A stretch of DNA of 64,000 nt, from the NCBI GenBank assembly GCA_024291935.2, contig CM044318.1:86130001-86194000 (forward strand), written 5' to 3'. This DNA is from Okapia johnstoni. Taxonomy: Eukaryota; Chordata; Mammalia; Artiodactyla; Giraffidae. The notes below the pieces were generated by a model. The model was given only the letters and a program-made list of their open reading frames with translations. It did not search any database and was not told the origin of the DNA. The position numbers and the translations under genes were made by a program. This document shows, one piece after another, positions 54,650 to 64,000 of this stretch (position 1 is its first letter; every line of letters begins with the position of its first letter).

Positions 54650-54960
54650 GAGTTGAACTGTGTCACCCTCTCCCATAAATTCATGTGCTGAAGTCCTGAC
54701 CTCCTGTATTTCAGAATGTGACTTTATTTGGAGATGAGGTCTTTACAGAGGTTAGCAAGTTAAAATGAAGTCACAGGGGGAACTCATATCCACTATGACT
54801 GCTGATCTTAAAAAACGGGGAAAGTTAAATTCAGAGAAGACATCGTTAGAGGGAAGATGATGTGAAAACACAGGAGAACTCCACGTGAAGGCAGAGGACT
54901 GCAGTGATGCGTTTACAAGCCGAGGAAGATCAGAGATGGCCAACAACCCCCAGAAGATGA
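54650..54960 (+). mobile_element. MLT1-type LTR, 3'-truncated
   Basis: GAGTTGAACTGTGTCACCCT, AATTCATGTGCTGAAGTCCT, GTGACTTTATTTGGAGATGA and GAAGGCAGAGGACTGCAGTG are in MLT1 order. The 3' third is missing. Confidence 0.8.
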
Positions 54961-55689
54961 GGGGGGCGGTCTGGGGCAGAGTCTCTGTCACGTGACTCTC
55001 CCACAGGGGAAGGGACAGTGTATAGGGATGCGTCAGGGCCTAGCTTGGCCAGCTGTGTGGGACACCATCCAAGGCACACCTGCTTCTCTCCCTGCCCAGA
55101 ACACTAAGGTGACGGGCATGGCTGAGTGTGTGTGTGTGTGGGGAAGCTGGGGGCACAGCAGCTGCCGTTTCAAACTCATCAAAGAGATGCCACTAACCAC
55201 TTGGGGGTCTGTCCTCCTAATCCTTCATGGACTTCAGCAGGAAGGCCACCATGAGCTTCTGGGGGCCCCTCATCTGCAAACCCCACAATGGCTCCTGGAC
55301 AGTGGTAACAAGTACAGCTGGCCCAAGGCTCCATGTCTCACCCATCCCCTCCCTTCGTGGACAGGCTCCCCATGTGCACCCCGAGGGAAGCAAGGGTGAG
55401 TGTGAGCAGACCACTGGTTAGCTCACATGAGAAGCCAGCCTGGCTGTGAAGGCTTGGGAGAATGCTCCAAGCTTGAGCATTTCAGGGTACGGTGTTAGGG
55501 ATAACAGGAGGGTCTCAGCACTAGACCCGGCTTTGTAGCAAAGAGAGAAGGCCAACAATCTTATTCCCAAAGGGGAATAAGTGGTGTGGAGCAGGCATAT
55601 CCAAAAGTCTGAGAAAACCTCAGAATCCGTGGCCAGAGTGACTGCTGCAGGCATTTCCTAGAGCCAGTCGGGAAAGCCTGGATGAAGTG
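54961..55689. other. Single-copy DNA with a short GT run
   Basis: The (GT)n at 55123-55141 is short. A 135-codon plus-strand frame overlaps frames on minus and has no domain. Confidence 0.45.
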
Positions 55690-56187
55690 ACTGCTTCTTT
55701 TATATGTGAAGAAAGCAACAAGGACCTCAAGGAAAAATCAAGGAAACATGATGCCACCCGTGGAACACAATAATTTTCCACTAACTGACCCCAAATAAAT
55801 AGAGATCTAGGAACTACCTGACAGAGAATTCAAAATAATTGTTTTAAGGGAGCTCAGCGAGCTGTAAGACAGCACAGAGAGACAACTCAATGAAGCCAAG
55901 AAGATAACATGTGAACACAGTGGGAAGTCCGACAGAGAGAGAGAATCCATGAAAAAATAACCACACAGATTCTAGAGCTGATAAATGTGGCAAATGACTG
56001 AATGACTGAATGAATAGTGTGGAAAGCATCAACCATAGACTTGATCAAGCTGATGAGAGATGCTGTAAACTCCAAAACAGGTCATTTGGGTTTACCCAGT
56101 TGAAGGAAAAAAGACATAAGAAAGAAGAAGAGTAAAGAAAACCCATGTGAATTATTGAATATTATCAAGTGATACAATGTCCATATT

Positions 56188-56254
56188 GTGGGAATGCGAG
56201 GAGGAGGAGGAGGGAGAGGAGGAGATGGAGATGGGAGTGTGGGGGGAGAGGAAG
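56188..56254. repeat. Purine-rich (GGA)n tract
   Basis: GAGGAGGAGGAGGAGGGAGA, followed by further GGAG units and a seven-G run, within the L1M. Confidence 0.85.
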
Positions 56255-57275
56255 GGCAGAAAATTATTGAAGAAAATAATGGCTGAAAATGACTCAAATC
56301 TGGAGAGAGACATATTCATACAGCTACATGAAGCTTATAGGTGCCCAAACAGATTCAATCCATCTACAGGTTTAATGCAATCCCTATCAAAATTCCAATG
56401 ACATTTTTCACTAAAATAGAAAAATATTCTAAAATTTGTATGGGACTACAAATGACTTTGAATAGCCAAAGCAATAAAAGCTGGAGGCATCACAAATCCT
56501 GATTTCAAATGATGTTACAAAGCTATGATAATCAAAAAAATATGCTACTTGCATAAAAACAGATACACAGACCAATGGAACAGAATCAAGAGTTCAGAAG
56601 TGAACCAAATATAATTGACTAGTCTTTGGCAAGAGATCCAAGAATACACAGAGGAAGAGGAATAGTCTCTTCAATAAATGGTGCTAGGAAAACTGGACAT
56701 TCACATGCAAAAGAATGAAACTCAACCCCTAGTCTACTCACAACATCAACCTGAAATGAAAGACTCAAATGTAAGACCTGAAACTGTAAACCTCTATAAG
56801 AAAACATAGGAAAAAAGCTCCTTGATGTTGGTCTTGGCAATAAGTTTTTGCATATGATGTCAGAAGCACAGGCAACAAAACCAGAAATAAACTAATGAGA
56901 CTATATTAAATCACTACAAACCATCAACAAAATGCGAAGGCAATCTATGAAATGAGGGAGAATGTTTGGAAACCGTCTACATGATAAAGGGTGAATATTC
57001 AAAATACATAAGGAACTCATACAACTCATAACAAAAACCAAATTGTAGGCTAAAAGCACCTAACAGCTGTTAGGATGGCAGTTATCAATAAGACAGGAGA
57101 TAACACACGTTGGCCAGAAGGTGGAGGAAAGGGAACCCTTGTGCACTGTTGGTGGCAACGTAAGTTGGAACAGTCACTATGGAAAATGTTATGGAAATGA
57201 CTCAAAAGATGAAAAATTGAACCGACATATGATTCAACAACCCCACCTCTGGGTATATATCCAGAGGAAACGAAA

Positions 57276-57789
57276 GCTGTGACAAAGCTAGATAGCATAT
57301 TAAAAAGCAGAGGTGTTAATTTGTTGACAAAGTTCTGTATAACAAAGCTATGATTTTTCCGGTAGTCATGTACAGATGTGAGAGCTGAACCATAAAGAAA
57401 GCTGAGCACCAAAGAATTGATGCTTTTGATTTATGGTGCTGGAGAAGACTCTTGAGAGTCCCTTGGACAGCAAGGAGATCAAACTTGTCAATCCTAAAGG
57501 AATCAACTCTGAGTATTCATTGGAAGGACTGTTGCTGAAGCTGAAGCTCCAATAGTTTGGCCACCTGATGAGAGGAGCCGACTCATTGGAAGAGACCCTG
57601 ATGCTGGGAAAGATTGAGGGCAGGAAGAGAAGGGGACAACAGAGGATGAGATGGTTGGATGGCATCATCAACTCAATGGACATGAGTTTGAGCAAACTCC
57701 AGGGGAGGGTGAAGGACAGGGAAGCCTGTCATGCTGCAGTCCATGGGGTCACAAAGAGTTGGACATGCCTTAGTAGCGGAACAACAACA
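57276..57789 (+). mobile_element. BovB LINE 3' end inside L1M
   Basis: From CTAGATAGCATATTAAAAAG through GTTGGCGTGAC-equivalent decayed text to TTAGTAGCGGAACAACAACA. Flanking L1M is colinear: CCAGAGGAAACGAAA before and ATCTCGAAGAGATATCTG after. This proves a nested insertion. Confidence 0.93.
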
Positions 57790-57828
57790 AAATCTCGAAG
57801 AGATATCTGTATTCACATGTTCATTGAG

Positions 57829-57899
57829 GGAATCCTGGAGCGCTGCTGTCCATGGGGTTGTAAAGGGTTGGACACGACTGAGTGACTGAACTGAACTGA
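57829..57899 (+). mobile_element. Very short BovB/BovA 3' end inside L1M
   Basis: About 70 bp: GGAATCCTGGAGCGCTGCTG, CATGGGGTTGTAAAGGGTTG, ACGACTGAGTGACTGAACTG. It is the minimal BovB 3' end, 40 bp downstream of a longer BovB insertion. Confidence 0.88.
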
Positions 57900-57900
57900 T

Positions 57901-58130
57901 ACTTGAAATTGGGCTTCCCTGGTGGCTCAGATGGTAAAGAACCTGCCTGCAATGCATGACACCCAGGTTAGATCCCTGGGTCAGGAAGATCCCCTAGGGA
58001 AGGGCATGGCAACCCACTCAAGTATCCTTACCTGGAGAATCCCCATGAACAGAGGAGCCTGGTGGGCTACAGTCCATGGGGCCGCAAAGAGTCGGACATG
58101 ACTGAAGCAACTAAGTACACACAAGAAATT
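57901..58130 (+). mobile_element. Bov-tA SINE inside L1M
   Basis: The body 57911-58120 runs GGGCTTCCCTGGTGGCTCAG to GACTGAAGCAACTAAGTACA. The flanks ACTTGAAATT (57901-57910) and ACAAGAAATT (58121-58130) match at 8 of 10 and are the likely target duplication. Confidence 0.94.
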
Positions 58131-58403
58131 TGCTAAAAGAATAGTTTTTAAGTGGTTTCACTGCAAAGTAACTATATGAGGTGATAGATGTGTTAATTCA
58201 GTTAATTGTCATGATCATTTATCAGTGTATACATGTATCAAAGCATCATAATATATATACATTTTACTTATCAGTCTTGCCTCAGTAAAACTGGAAAAAA
58301 AATTAAGTGTCAGAAAATGATGTAGTTGCTCACACAACATGGAAGGAATTTTAATGTATTCCAGAGAATTTTCTAAAATTTTTACTTGTAAGTATCTGAT
58401 AAC

Positions 58404-58654
58404 TATAGATATTGGGCTTCCCAGGTGGCGCTAGTGGTAAAGAACCCACCTGCCAATGCAGGAGATGTAAGAGATGCAGGTTTGACTCCTAGGTCGGGAA
58501 GATCCCCTGGAGGAAGGCATGGCAACTCACTCCAGTATTCTTGCCTGGGAAATCTCACGGACAGAGGAGTCTGGTGGTCTACAGTCCATGGGATTGCAAA
58601 AGAGTCAGACATGACTGTAATGACTTAGCAGGCACACACGAAATTATAGACATT
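58404..58654 (+). mobile_element. Bov-tA SINE with target-site duplication
   Basis: The body 58414-58644 runs GGGCTTCCCAGGTGGCGCTA to GCAGGCACACACGAAAT. TATAGATATT at 58404-58413 and TATAGACATT at 58645-58654 are the duplication, with one mismatch. Confidence 0.95.
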
Positions 58655-60440
58655 ATCATATCACTTGGAAAGTAAAACACTCTAACTATCCTAGACTAAG
58701 GTGAACCAAAGATGGAACGTCCGGAGTATCGGTCACTTTGTCCATTCCCGGCCGTTTCAGGATCGGTGGATGGTTGCTCCTGGATGGACTGTTTCTACCA
58801 CGGATGGATGCTGCGTTCCTACCACGTGATCACGGAAGCCAGTCACCTTTCTAGGACACAGCCGCTCCTTCTGGGGTCCCTCTCCTGGAGGTGGCGCTGT
58901 CTCCCTCCAGGAACTGGAGGACGGCTCTGCGTGTCTGGGCTCAGCGCTACCTTCCCCGGGGCTGCCCTGCCCCAGCTGTCCTGCTGTGTCATTTTTTCCC
59001 TCTTCATCCTCTTTCTCCGTCCTCACCTCCTCCCATCCCGCCCTCTTCCAGGCCGACATTTCCTCGTTGACACGAGCAGTCATGTTTTAATCAGGGCAGA
59101 ATCCAGGGGATCTTTGAACTAGGTGGGGAAAATAGATGACATCTTCATGTTCATTAACCTCTTACTGAACTTTGGCATTTCCTTCCATTATGAACGCACA
59201 CATCATTGTGCTATTTCACAATTTCCAGGGACTTTGTCCATAATACAGGCTCTGATTTTGGGGGAGCGCTCTTGCACGTACGACCTTCCTGACACCTGAA
59301 GCCTTGAGCTACATGAAGCTCCACGCGTGTTTCCCTGTCACACCTCAGTCGTTGCAGACATCTGGATATTCATTCCTGCTTGTCTTGCTCCAGTTCCGAG
59401 ATGCAGAGTTGGACCTGCTGCTTGAGGGCTTGCTAGCTAGTCGTGGGTAAGGAACCTGTTACCATATCGTGCATGTTTTCTAAAAACTGTTCGCTAGCGC
59501 TACTTCATTTTGATTGATTTCCTTTGCACTTGGGCGGTTATTCTATGCCTTTAGCAATCACTGCTCTGAGAAGGGGCCCTAGGCTTTGCCAAATGGCCAA
59601 AGCCCTGGCTTAAAGTGTAAGACTCTCACCGCTGTAGGAGCAGGCTGTTGCGTCTTCTTCCTCAGCCACTTTGATGGGGCCTCGTCCCGCAGCCTTGAAT
59701 CTTCCTGAAGTACAGTGAGGGCCATGGGGCCCCGTCAGCAGGATTTAGGAGCGAAGACTTGGCCCACGTCCCCTGGCATCTGCCTCTGTCTGCATCCTGT
59801 CCGTCTCTGCCCCTCACACATCCAGCCTCACCCACACGGGGCTATTTCGGGGTCTCCTGTATGCCCTGCACTCCCCACCTTCCTGCATCCACGCAGCTCC
59901 TGCTGCTGAAGGTTCTGCATTCTACCCAAAGGGCATTTCAGGCAATGCCCCGTCTGTAAGGCCTCCGGAAAACCCAGTGTTGTTCTCCTTATGGTGGGAG
60001 CTGTGGTTTACATGAGTGACCACTGAGCTTGGCTGGATGGCAGGGAGGGGCCTGGAGAGGGTGTCGCATTCCCGGGGAGTCCCTGGGTGGCATGCCAGCA
60101 TTTTATGGGTGATGCCCATTCTGGGAAAGACAGACACCACCAGGAAGCTGTGTCTGCCTGAAGAACCAGAAGCTCCCAGTGGTCTGGTGGGTGGAGAACG
60201 TTCCGATACATGACCTGCGCTCTTCTGAGTGAGGAGACTGGAGATGGAGTCAAGTTCCAAGGAGCGAGGAGCACCCTGAGGTCTGCTCCGCTGAGCTGGT
60301 GCAGCCCGTGTGTGACCCGGGAGGATGCTGGGCTGCGGGTGTGGCCGCCACGTGCGGCTCTAGCCCACCACCGTCCTCTTGTGGGAGGAGGAGCTGTACG
60401 TCTGGGGTGTCTGCCTAAATCTTGAGGCCCTCTCTGCCTG
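58655..60440. other. Single-copy DNA with one ancient transposon trace
   Basis: Near 59567-59625 the text TCTGAGAAGGGGCCCTAGGC resembles the end of an ancient mammalian transposon. Otherwise it is mixed single-copy DNA. Open frames on both strands (up to 157 codons at 60008-60481 minus) lack domains. Confidence 0.45.
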
Positions 60441-60444
60441 CAAG

Positions 60445-60862
60445 GGCTTGAATAGTGTCCTTCCCCCAAATTCATGTCCACTCAGAACTCAGACTGTGAC
60501 CTTGTTTGGAAATGGGGTCATTGCAGGTGTAATCAGTTAAATTAAGTCTTCCTGGAGTAGGTGCGCCCTCAGGTGGCCCTAAATCCCACAACTGGTGTCC
60601 TTATAAGGACAGGAGAGCAGACAGAAGAGACTACCATGTGATGATGGAGGCAGAGACCAGGGTGATGCTGCCACAAGCCAAGGGATGCTGAGGGTGGCCA
60701 GCCGCTGCTGCAAGGTAAGGGAGGGGTCTGGGAGAGAGCCCCACCTGGCATCAGCTTGATTTGGGGTTACCAGCCTCCGGGACTGTGAGAGAATGAATTT
60801 CTGTTGTTGTAAGACACCAGGCTCATGGTAGCTTGTCCTGATAACACCAGAAAATGGACACA
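60445..60862 (+). mobile_element. MLT1-type LTR
   Basis: CTTGAATAGTGTCCTTCCCC, GTGACCTTGTTTGGAAATGG, CAACTGGTGTCCTTATAAGG, GCTGCCACAAGCCAAGGGAT and GAGAATGAATTTCTGTTGTT are in MLT1 order. Nearly complete. Confidence 0.87.
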
Positions 60863-61848
60863 ACACTGACAGATTCACCTGGGGCCACACAAGGCAGCAG
60901 CTTCTGCTTCCTCCCAGCCCCCAGCTCCACAGTCTTCCCCACCCCAGCTTACCCCTCTCAAATCACCACTCACTGAATGGATGGGACAGGGAGCCTTTTC
61001 CACATGTGTCTGTCAGCCTGCTGGCCCTGGCAGGATTGATGGCAGCCTGCAACTGAAGCTGCTTAACCGGTGATGTGTTTGTGTTTGCATGCTTTTTATA
61101 TTTTTAATTAACTGTTTGGCATATAGCATGCTTTTGAATGCTTTTGATTACCTCATATAATTATTTAGATATAAATTTTAGAAATGTCAAGTGTTTCTTG
61201 GCAGAGGTAGTTGGAAAACTACAAACCTACCACATTTGATTCTCTGTGCCCACATTCCTAAGCCTTCAGACCAGAGGGGCCATGCCCATGGGTGGGCTAC
61301 AGAGCGGGCAGTGACTGATTTTATTGAGGTGCAGTCATTTAAATCAGGTCAAATTAAAGCCCCCCAAAACGCATAGTAAGGGGGAGTGTAGAATCCCCAT
61401 GGTTTTTAATACAGTTTAAGACTTTGGTCAGTAATCTCTGGGGGTGTATTTTAGGGTAGAAATTTAAGAAAGAGATCCTTTTTGCCTGAGATTGTGCCAT
61501 CCATCCATTTGCTGATCACTTCCTGGGCATCTCCGTGTGCCAGGTGGGTCAGGACCCGAGGATACAGGGTGACTGCTGGGGTCCCTGCCTGGGAGGCATT
61601 CCCGCCTGGCTGGGTTGGCCCTGGTCTGGCGTGGGAGGGTGACATTCTCTGCCAACCAATGGAGTTGATCAGGAAAGAGGTTCTGACTTTAGCACAGTGT
61701 CTTTTATCTGCTTTTTTTCTGGGATCATCTTGAAGATGGGTGATGCATGACCAATAGAATGTAATGAAACAATTAAAATTCTTTAATTTGAGGATTCATG
61801 GGAATATTGAGCTTTAATAGCTACAGCTCAAGTTCCAGATATCTCTTT
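60863..61848. other. Single-copy DNA with an AT-rich part
   Basis: 61065-61195 is AT-rich (TTTTAATTAACTGTTTGGCA, ATTATTTAGATATAAATTTT) and may be a small conserved element. The remainder is unremarkable, with a weak ancient-repeat trace near 61500. Confidence 0.4.
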
Positions 61849-61964
61849 CTTTTTTTCCCACACTTTTGGGCTTGCAGGTTCTCAGTTCCCTGACTCGAGA
61901 TTGAACCGGGGCTGTGGCAGTGAAAACCCGGAGTCCTAACAACTAAGCCACTAGAGAACTTCCC
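61849..61964 (-). mobile_element. tRNA-derived SINE, truncated
   Basis: TTGGGCTTGCAGGTTCTCAG, GAGATTGAACCGGGGCTGTG (antisense B box) and a decayed head GCCACTAGAGAACTTCCCC. The distal part is missing. Confidence 0.82.
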
Positions 61965-62540
61965 CTCCTCCTTTTTGTTTTGGTTAAAAGCACTCATTGA
62001 GAATTTCCTTACAGGTTAGAAGGCGGTAGGCTTGGCGGGACATCTGGCATTCCCTTCCCCAGGCGAGGATCAGGGCCAGGACCAGAGTGAATCGATGTAG
62101 GAGCTGTCCGTGGTCCTGCTGCTGGCCGTGGAGTCCCCGGGCACACACGCCTCAGTGGTCCCGCCTGGATCAGAGGTGGGGGAGAGTGATGAGCCCTGAG
62201 GCCCTGTGCTCAGCATCCTTAGAGACTCTTGCTGAGTGCAGGGCTCACTGGTGTTGTTTCAGGACTTCAGCCCCAGTAAGGACCACAGGTTTCTAAACAG
62301 TCGTCTGTCCTCTGGGGAAGGGGTTGTAGCCCATGTGGTCACATCTGTGATCTGCGATCACTCCCCTTATCTCCTCACCAAGCTCCAGGCTGTGCCTGGG
62401 GGAGAGACTGGCCTGTGGCTTATCCTCAGCTCCCAGTCCTTCGGGGGACCCTGCGGTATGTCAAGGACCTTGGCCTCACACTGCCTCCAAGGTCCCCCTG
62501 GCAGATGTGTCCCAGAGCAAGTGTCATTTCCTGATATATG
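61965..62540. other. Single-copy DNA
   Basis: No repeat or gene recognised. Confidence 0.45.
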
Positions 62541-62810
62541 AATCACAGGTCAAAATGCAGTTTCTCTTAAAATCCAACTGTTTTTAAAGACCAGTTCTTG
62601 AAAGATAGCTTTCTAAATCAAATGTCACAGTTTTAGGTCTTTGGGGCTGTATCGAATGTAAAGTGTCCTTGTTTGGTGACTCACAATTGTAATGGCCATC
62701 TCGCTGTGCGATGCTTGGGTGGCGGTACCTGCAAGCTGTTAAGATATGCAGAACCTGTCTCCGTACCAAATGGCTCCAGACCACCGGAGTTTTAGTGGTT
62801 TTGCGTTCCT
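62540..62810. promoter_or_regulatory. AT-leaning single-copy block
   Basis: It contains TAAATCAAATGTCACAG near 62614 and a GACTCACAATTGTAATGG stretch near 62678. Repeat-free. Weak candidate regulatory element. Confidence 0.28.
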
Positions 62811-63068
62811 AATGGAATCTGTGGGGAGGGTGTAGGGGAGGATTTATATGCTACACATGACTGTCCCTTCACTGAGCCAGGATGGTGACTGTGGCTCCTC
62901 GTGGGGACCCAGAGCCTGACATAGGCCAGTTGTGTGGCTGGCATTCAGGACACCTCGTGAATGAGTGAGCCAAAGGATGCCTAGCCATTAGAGAAATAGC
63001 TATTTGTGTACTTTTCCCCCAAAAGGAGGCCTGGTATACCATTTTAACCTTTGTTTTTCTATGAATTA

Positions 63069-63275
63069 AGGGACTTTCAAGGTGGCTCAGTGGTAAAGAA
63101 TCTGCCTGCCAATGCAGGAGACTCGGGTTTGACCCCTGGGTCAGGAAGATCCCCTGGAGGAGGAAATGGCAACCCACTCCAGTATTCCTGCCTGGGAAAT
63201 TCCACGGACAGAGGAGCCTGGTGGGCTACAGTCCATGGGGTCACAAAGTGTTGGACGTGATTGAGTGACTGAGCA
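63069..63275 (+). mobile_element. Bov-tA SINE
   Basis: GGGACTTTCAAGGTGGCTCA, GGGTTTGACCCCTGGGTCAG, GAGGAGGAAATGGCAACCCA, CAGTCCATGGGGTCACAAAG and a decayed end GTGACTGAGCATG. Confidence 0.95.
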
Positions 63276-64000
63276 TGTGGCATGTTAGTAAGTGCTCATC
63301 CTCCATAAAACAAATGTTGAACATCTGGTATTTTATGCCTGCTGTTTGCTGTATTTTGTATATTGTGCTGAGCAGCAGAACTGATGAAACTCCTCTCAAA
63401 TCTGAGTTGAGTTGTGTTCATGCAGTAATCTGCATTTGTGTGGAAGGTCCGCTTGGTTCCAGGCCTGTGCTGGGTGCTGGTGGAAGGAGTGAGAGGATGC
63501 ACGAAGGCACACTCTGTGTGACACAGACCTGACTGTGTCCCAGAGGAGGGTGGGAGCCGTGGGGGCAGCAGGTGGAGAAGAGCTGTGGTGGGCAGCACCA
63601 GGTCTTAACACAGCAAGCGGAGTGGACACTCTGATTTCTCAGAGCAGGAGAGATTGATTTGGGGAGACAGTGGCAGTGAAATCAGGGGGGACTTCAAGGA
63701 GGTGGCATTTGTACTGACCTTGGGAGGTGGGTGCATTTGGAAGAGGCAGAGGGTGAGGGGCAGGAGAGGGAAAGCTGGGCTGTGTGATGGGGACCCGTGT
63801 GTCCTGCTGGGTAGACTGGGGGTGGATGGAGCCAGGCTCTGAAGGTCAGGAAGAGAGGCCTCATCCCCTTGGAAAGGGCAGCATCATGAGGGGTTGAGAA
63901 GGGTGAGATGTGGCCCAGCCGCCCTCAGGAGGAATCATCTGAACCCAGGTCCAAGGTGTCCTGGGTGGGGAGCCACAGGGAGCTGGGAGGTCAGACGTGG
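63276..64000. other. Single-copy DNA, possible ancient repeat
   Basis: 63650-63910 is purine-rich (GACTTCAAGGAGGTGGCATT, GAAGGTCAGGAAGAGAGGCC) and resembles the same ancient L2/MamRep-type text as 27030-27385. No gene is recognised up to the window edge. Confidence 0.35.

Larger units (their letters stand above)
55690..58310 (+). mobile_element. L1M LINE with internal deletion and three nested insertions
   Basis: 55690-56340 matches the 5' UTR/ORF1 start region (AGAATTCAAAATAATTGTTT, CTCAATGAAGCCAAGAAGAT). From about 56368 it is late ORF2 (TTTAATGCAATCCCTATCAA, AATGGTGCTAGGAAAACTGG, TATATATCCAGAGGAAACGA), so most of ORF1 and the first two thirds of ORF2 are missing. 58121-58310 is 3' UTR (GATAGATGTGTTAATTCAGT). 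BovB, a BovB tail and a Bov-tA interrupt it. Confidence 0.88.

Noticed and set aside
1..64000. A previously undescribed multi-gene system
   Set aside because: No clustered host genes, operon-like arrangement or novel protein family is visible. The structured content is explained by nested retrotransposons and single-copy noncoding DNA.

Overview
This window is mammalian nuclear DNA from a ruminant, most likely a bovid (cattle, sheep or goat; I cannot separate these from the sequence alone). The diagnosis rests on many copies of repeats confined to ruminants: tRNA-headed Bov-tA SINEs, BovA/BOV-A2 units and 5'-truncated BovB LINEs, some with the BovB 3' tail (CTGAA)n. Beside them are an artiodactyl L1 3' UTR with 5'-inverted L1 copies, ruminant ERV solo LTRs, and the older mammalian layer (L1M, MLT1-type LTRs, MER5, MIR/L2). 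There is no prokaryotic operon, CRISPR array, rRNA gene or functional tRNA gene.

I find no host protein-coding exon that I can defend. The only open frames with recognisable protein content are retrotransposon remnants: an L1 ORF2 C-terminus (45098-46093, minus) and degenerate BovB reverse-transcriptase fragments (33468-34200, 51245-51895 and shorter ones). All other open frames are short, lack recognisable domains, or lie antisense to or inside repeats. The window therefore looks like a large intron or an intergenic stretch.

Layout. 0-7 kb: an old LTR-type repeat, an antisense L1M, a single-copy block with AT-rich enhancer-like segments (4.0-5.5 kb), then a second copy of the first repeat split by BovB. 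7-13.4 kb: GC-rich single-copy DNA with Bov SINEs, opposed MLT1-like LTRs, a BovB nested in one of them, and an AT-rich segment at 11.8-12.4 kb. 13.4-19 kb: GC-rich single-copy DNA with a minisatellite, a perfect 36-bp duplication and a SINE cluster. 19-29 kb: an L1 3' end, ancient repeats, and consecutive SINE plus BovB insertions. 29-38.4 kb: four copies of one ruminant ERV LTR family, one nested inside a second LTR family, plus a 1.1-kb BovB. 38.4-44.5 kb: single-copy DNA, a degenerate L1M ORF2 with a GC-rich foreign block, and a 53-bp tandem duplication. 44.5-48.2 kb: a (CATC)n array, an L1 with a 5' inversion, an ERV LTR, an L1M 5' region with a BovA, and a well-preserved BovB. 48.6-54 kb: AT-rich single-copy DNA, then a second 5'-inverted L1 carrying a BovB. 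55.7-58.3 kb: an internally deleted L1M with three nested insertions. 58.7-64 kb: mostly single-copy DNA with one MLT1 LTR and two SINEs.

The non-repeat part alternates GC-rich spacer with AT-rich blocks dense in TAATTA, octamer, SOX-like and TCF/LEF-like motifs. That pattern is typical of cis-regulatory landscapes around developmental transcription-factor genes, but this is an inference and needs alignment to other mammals. Repeat family names are from memory of consensus features; subfamily labels are tentative where stated.
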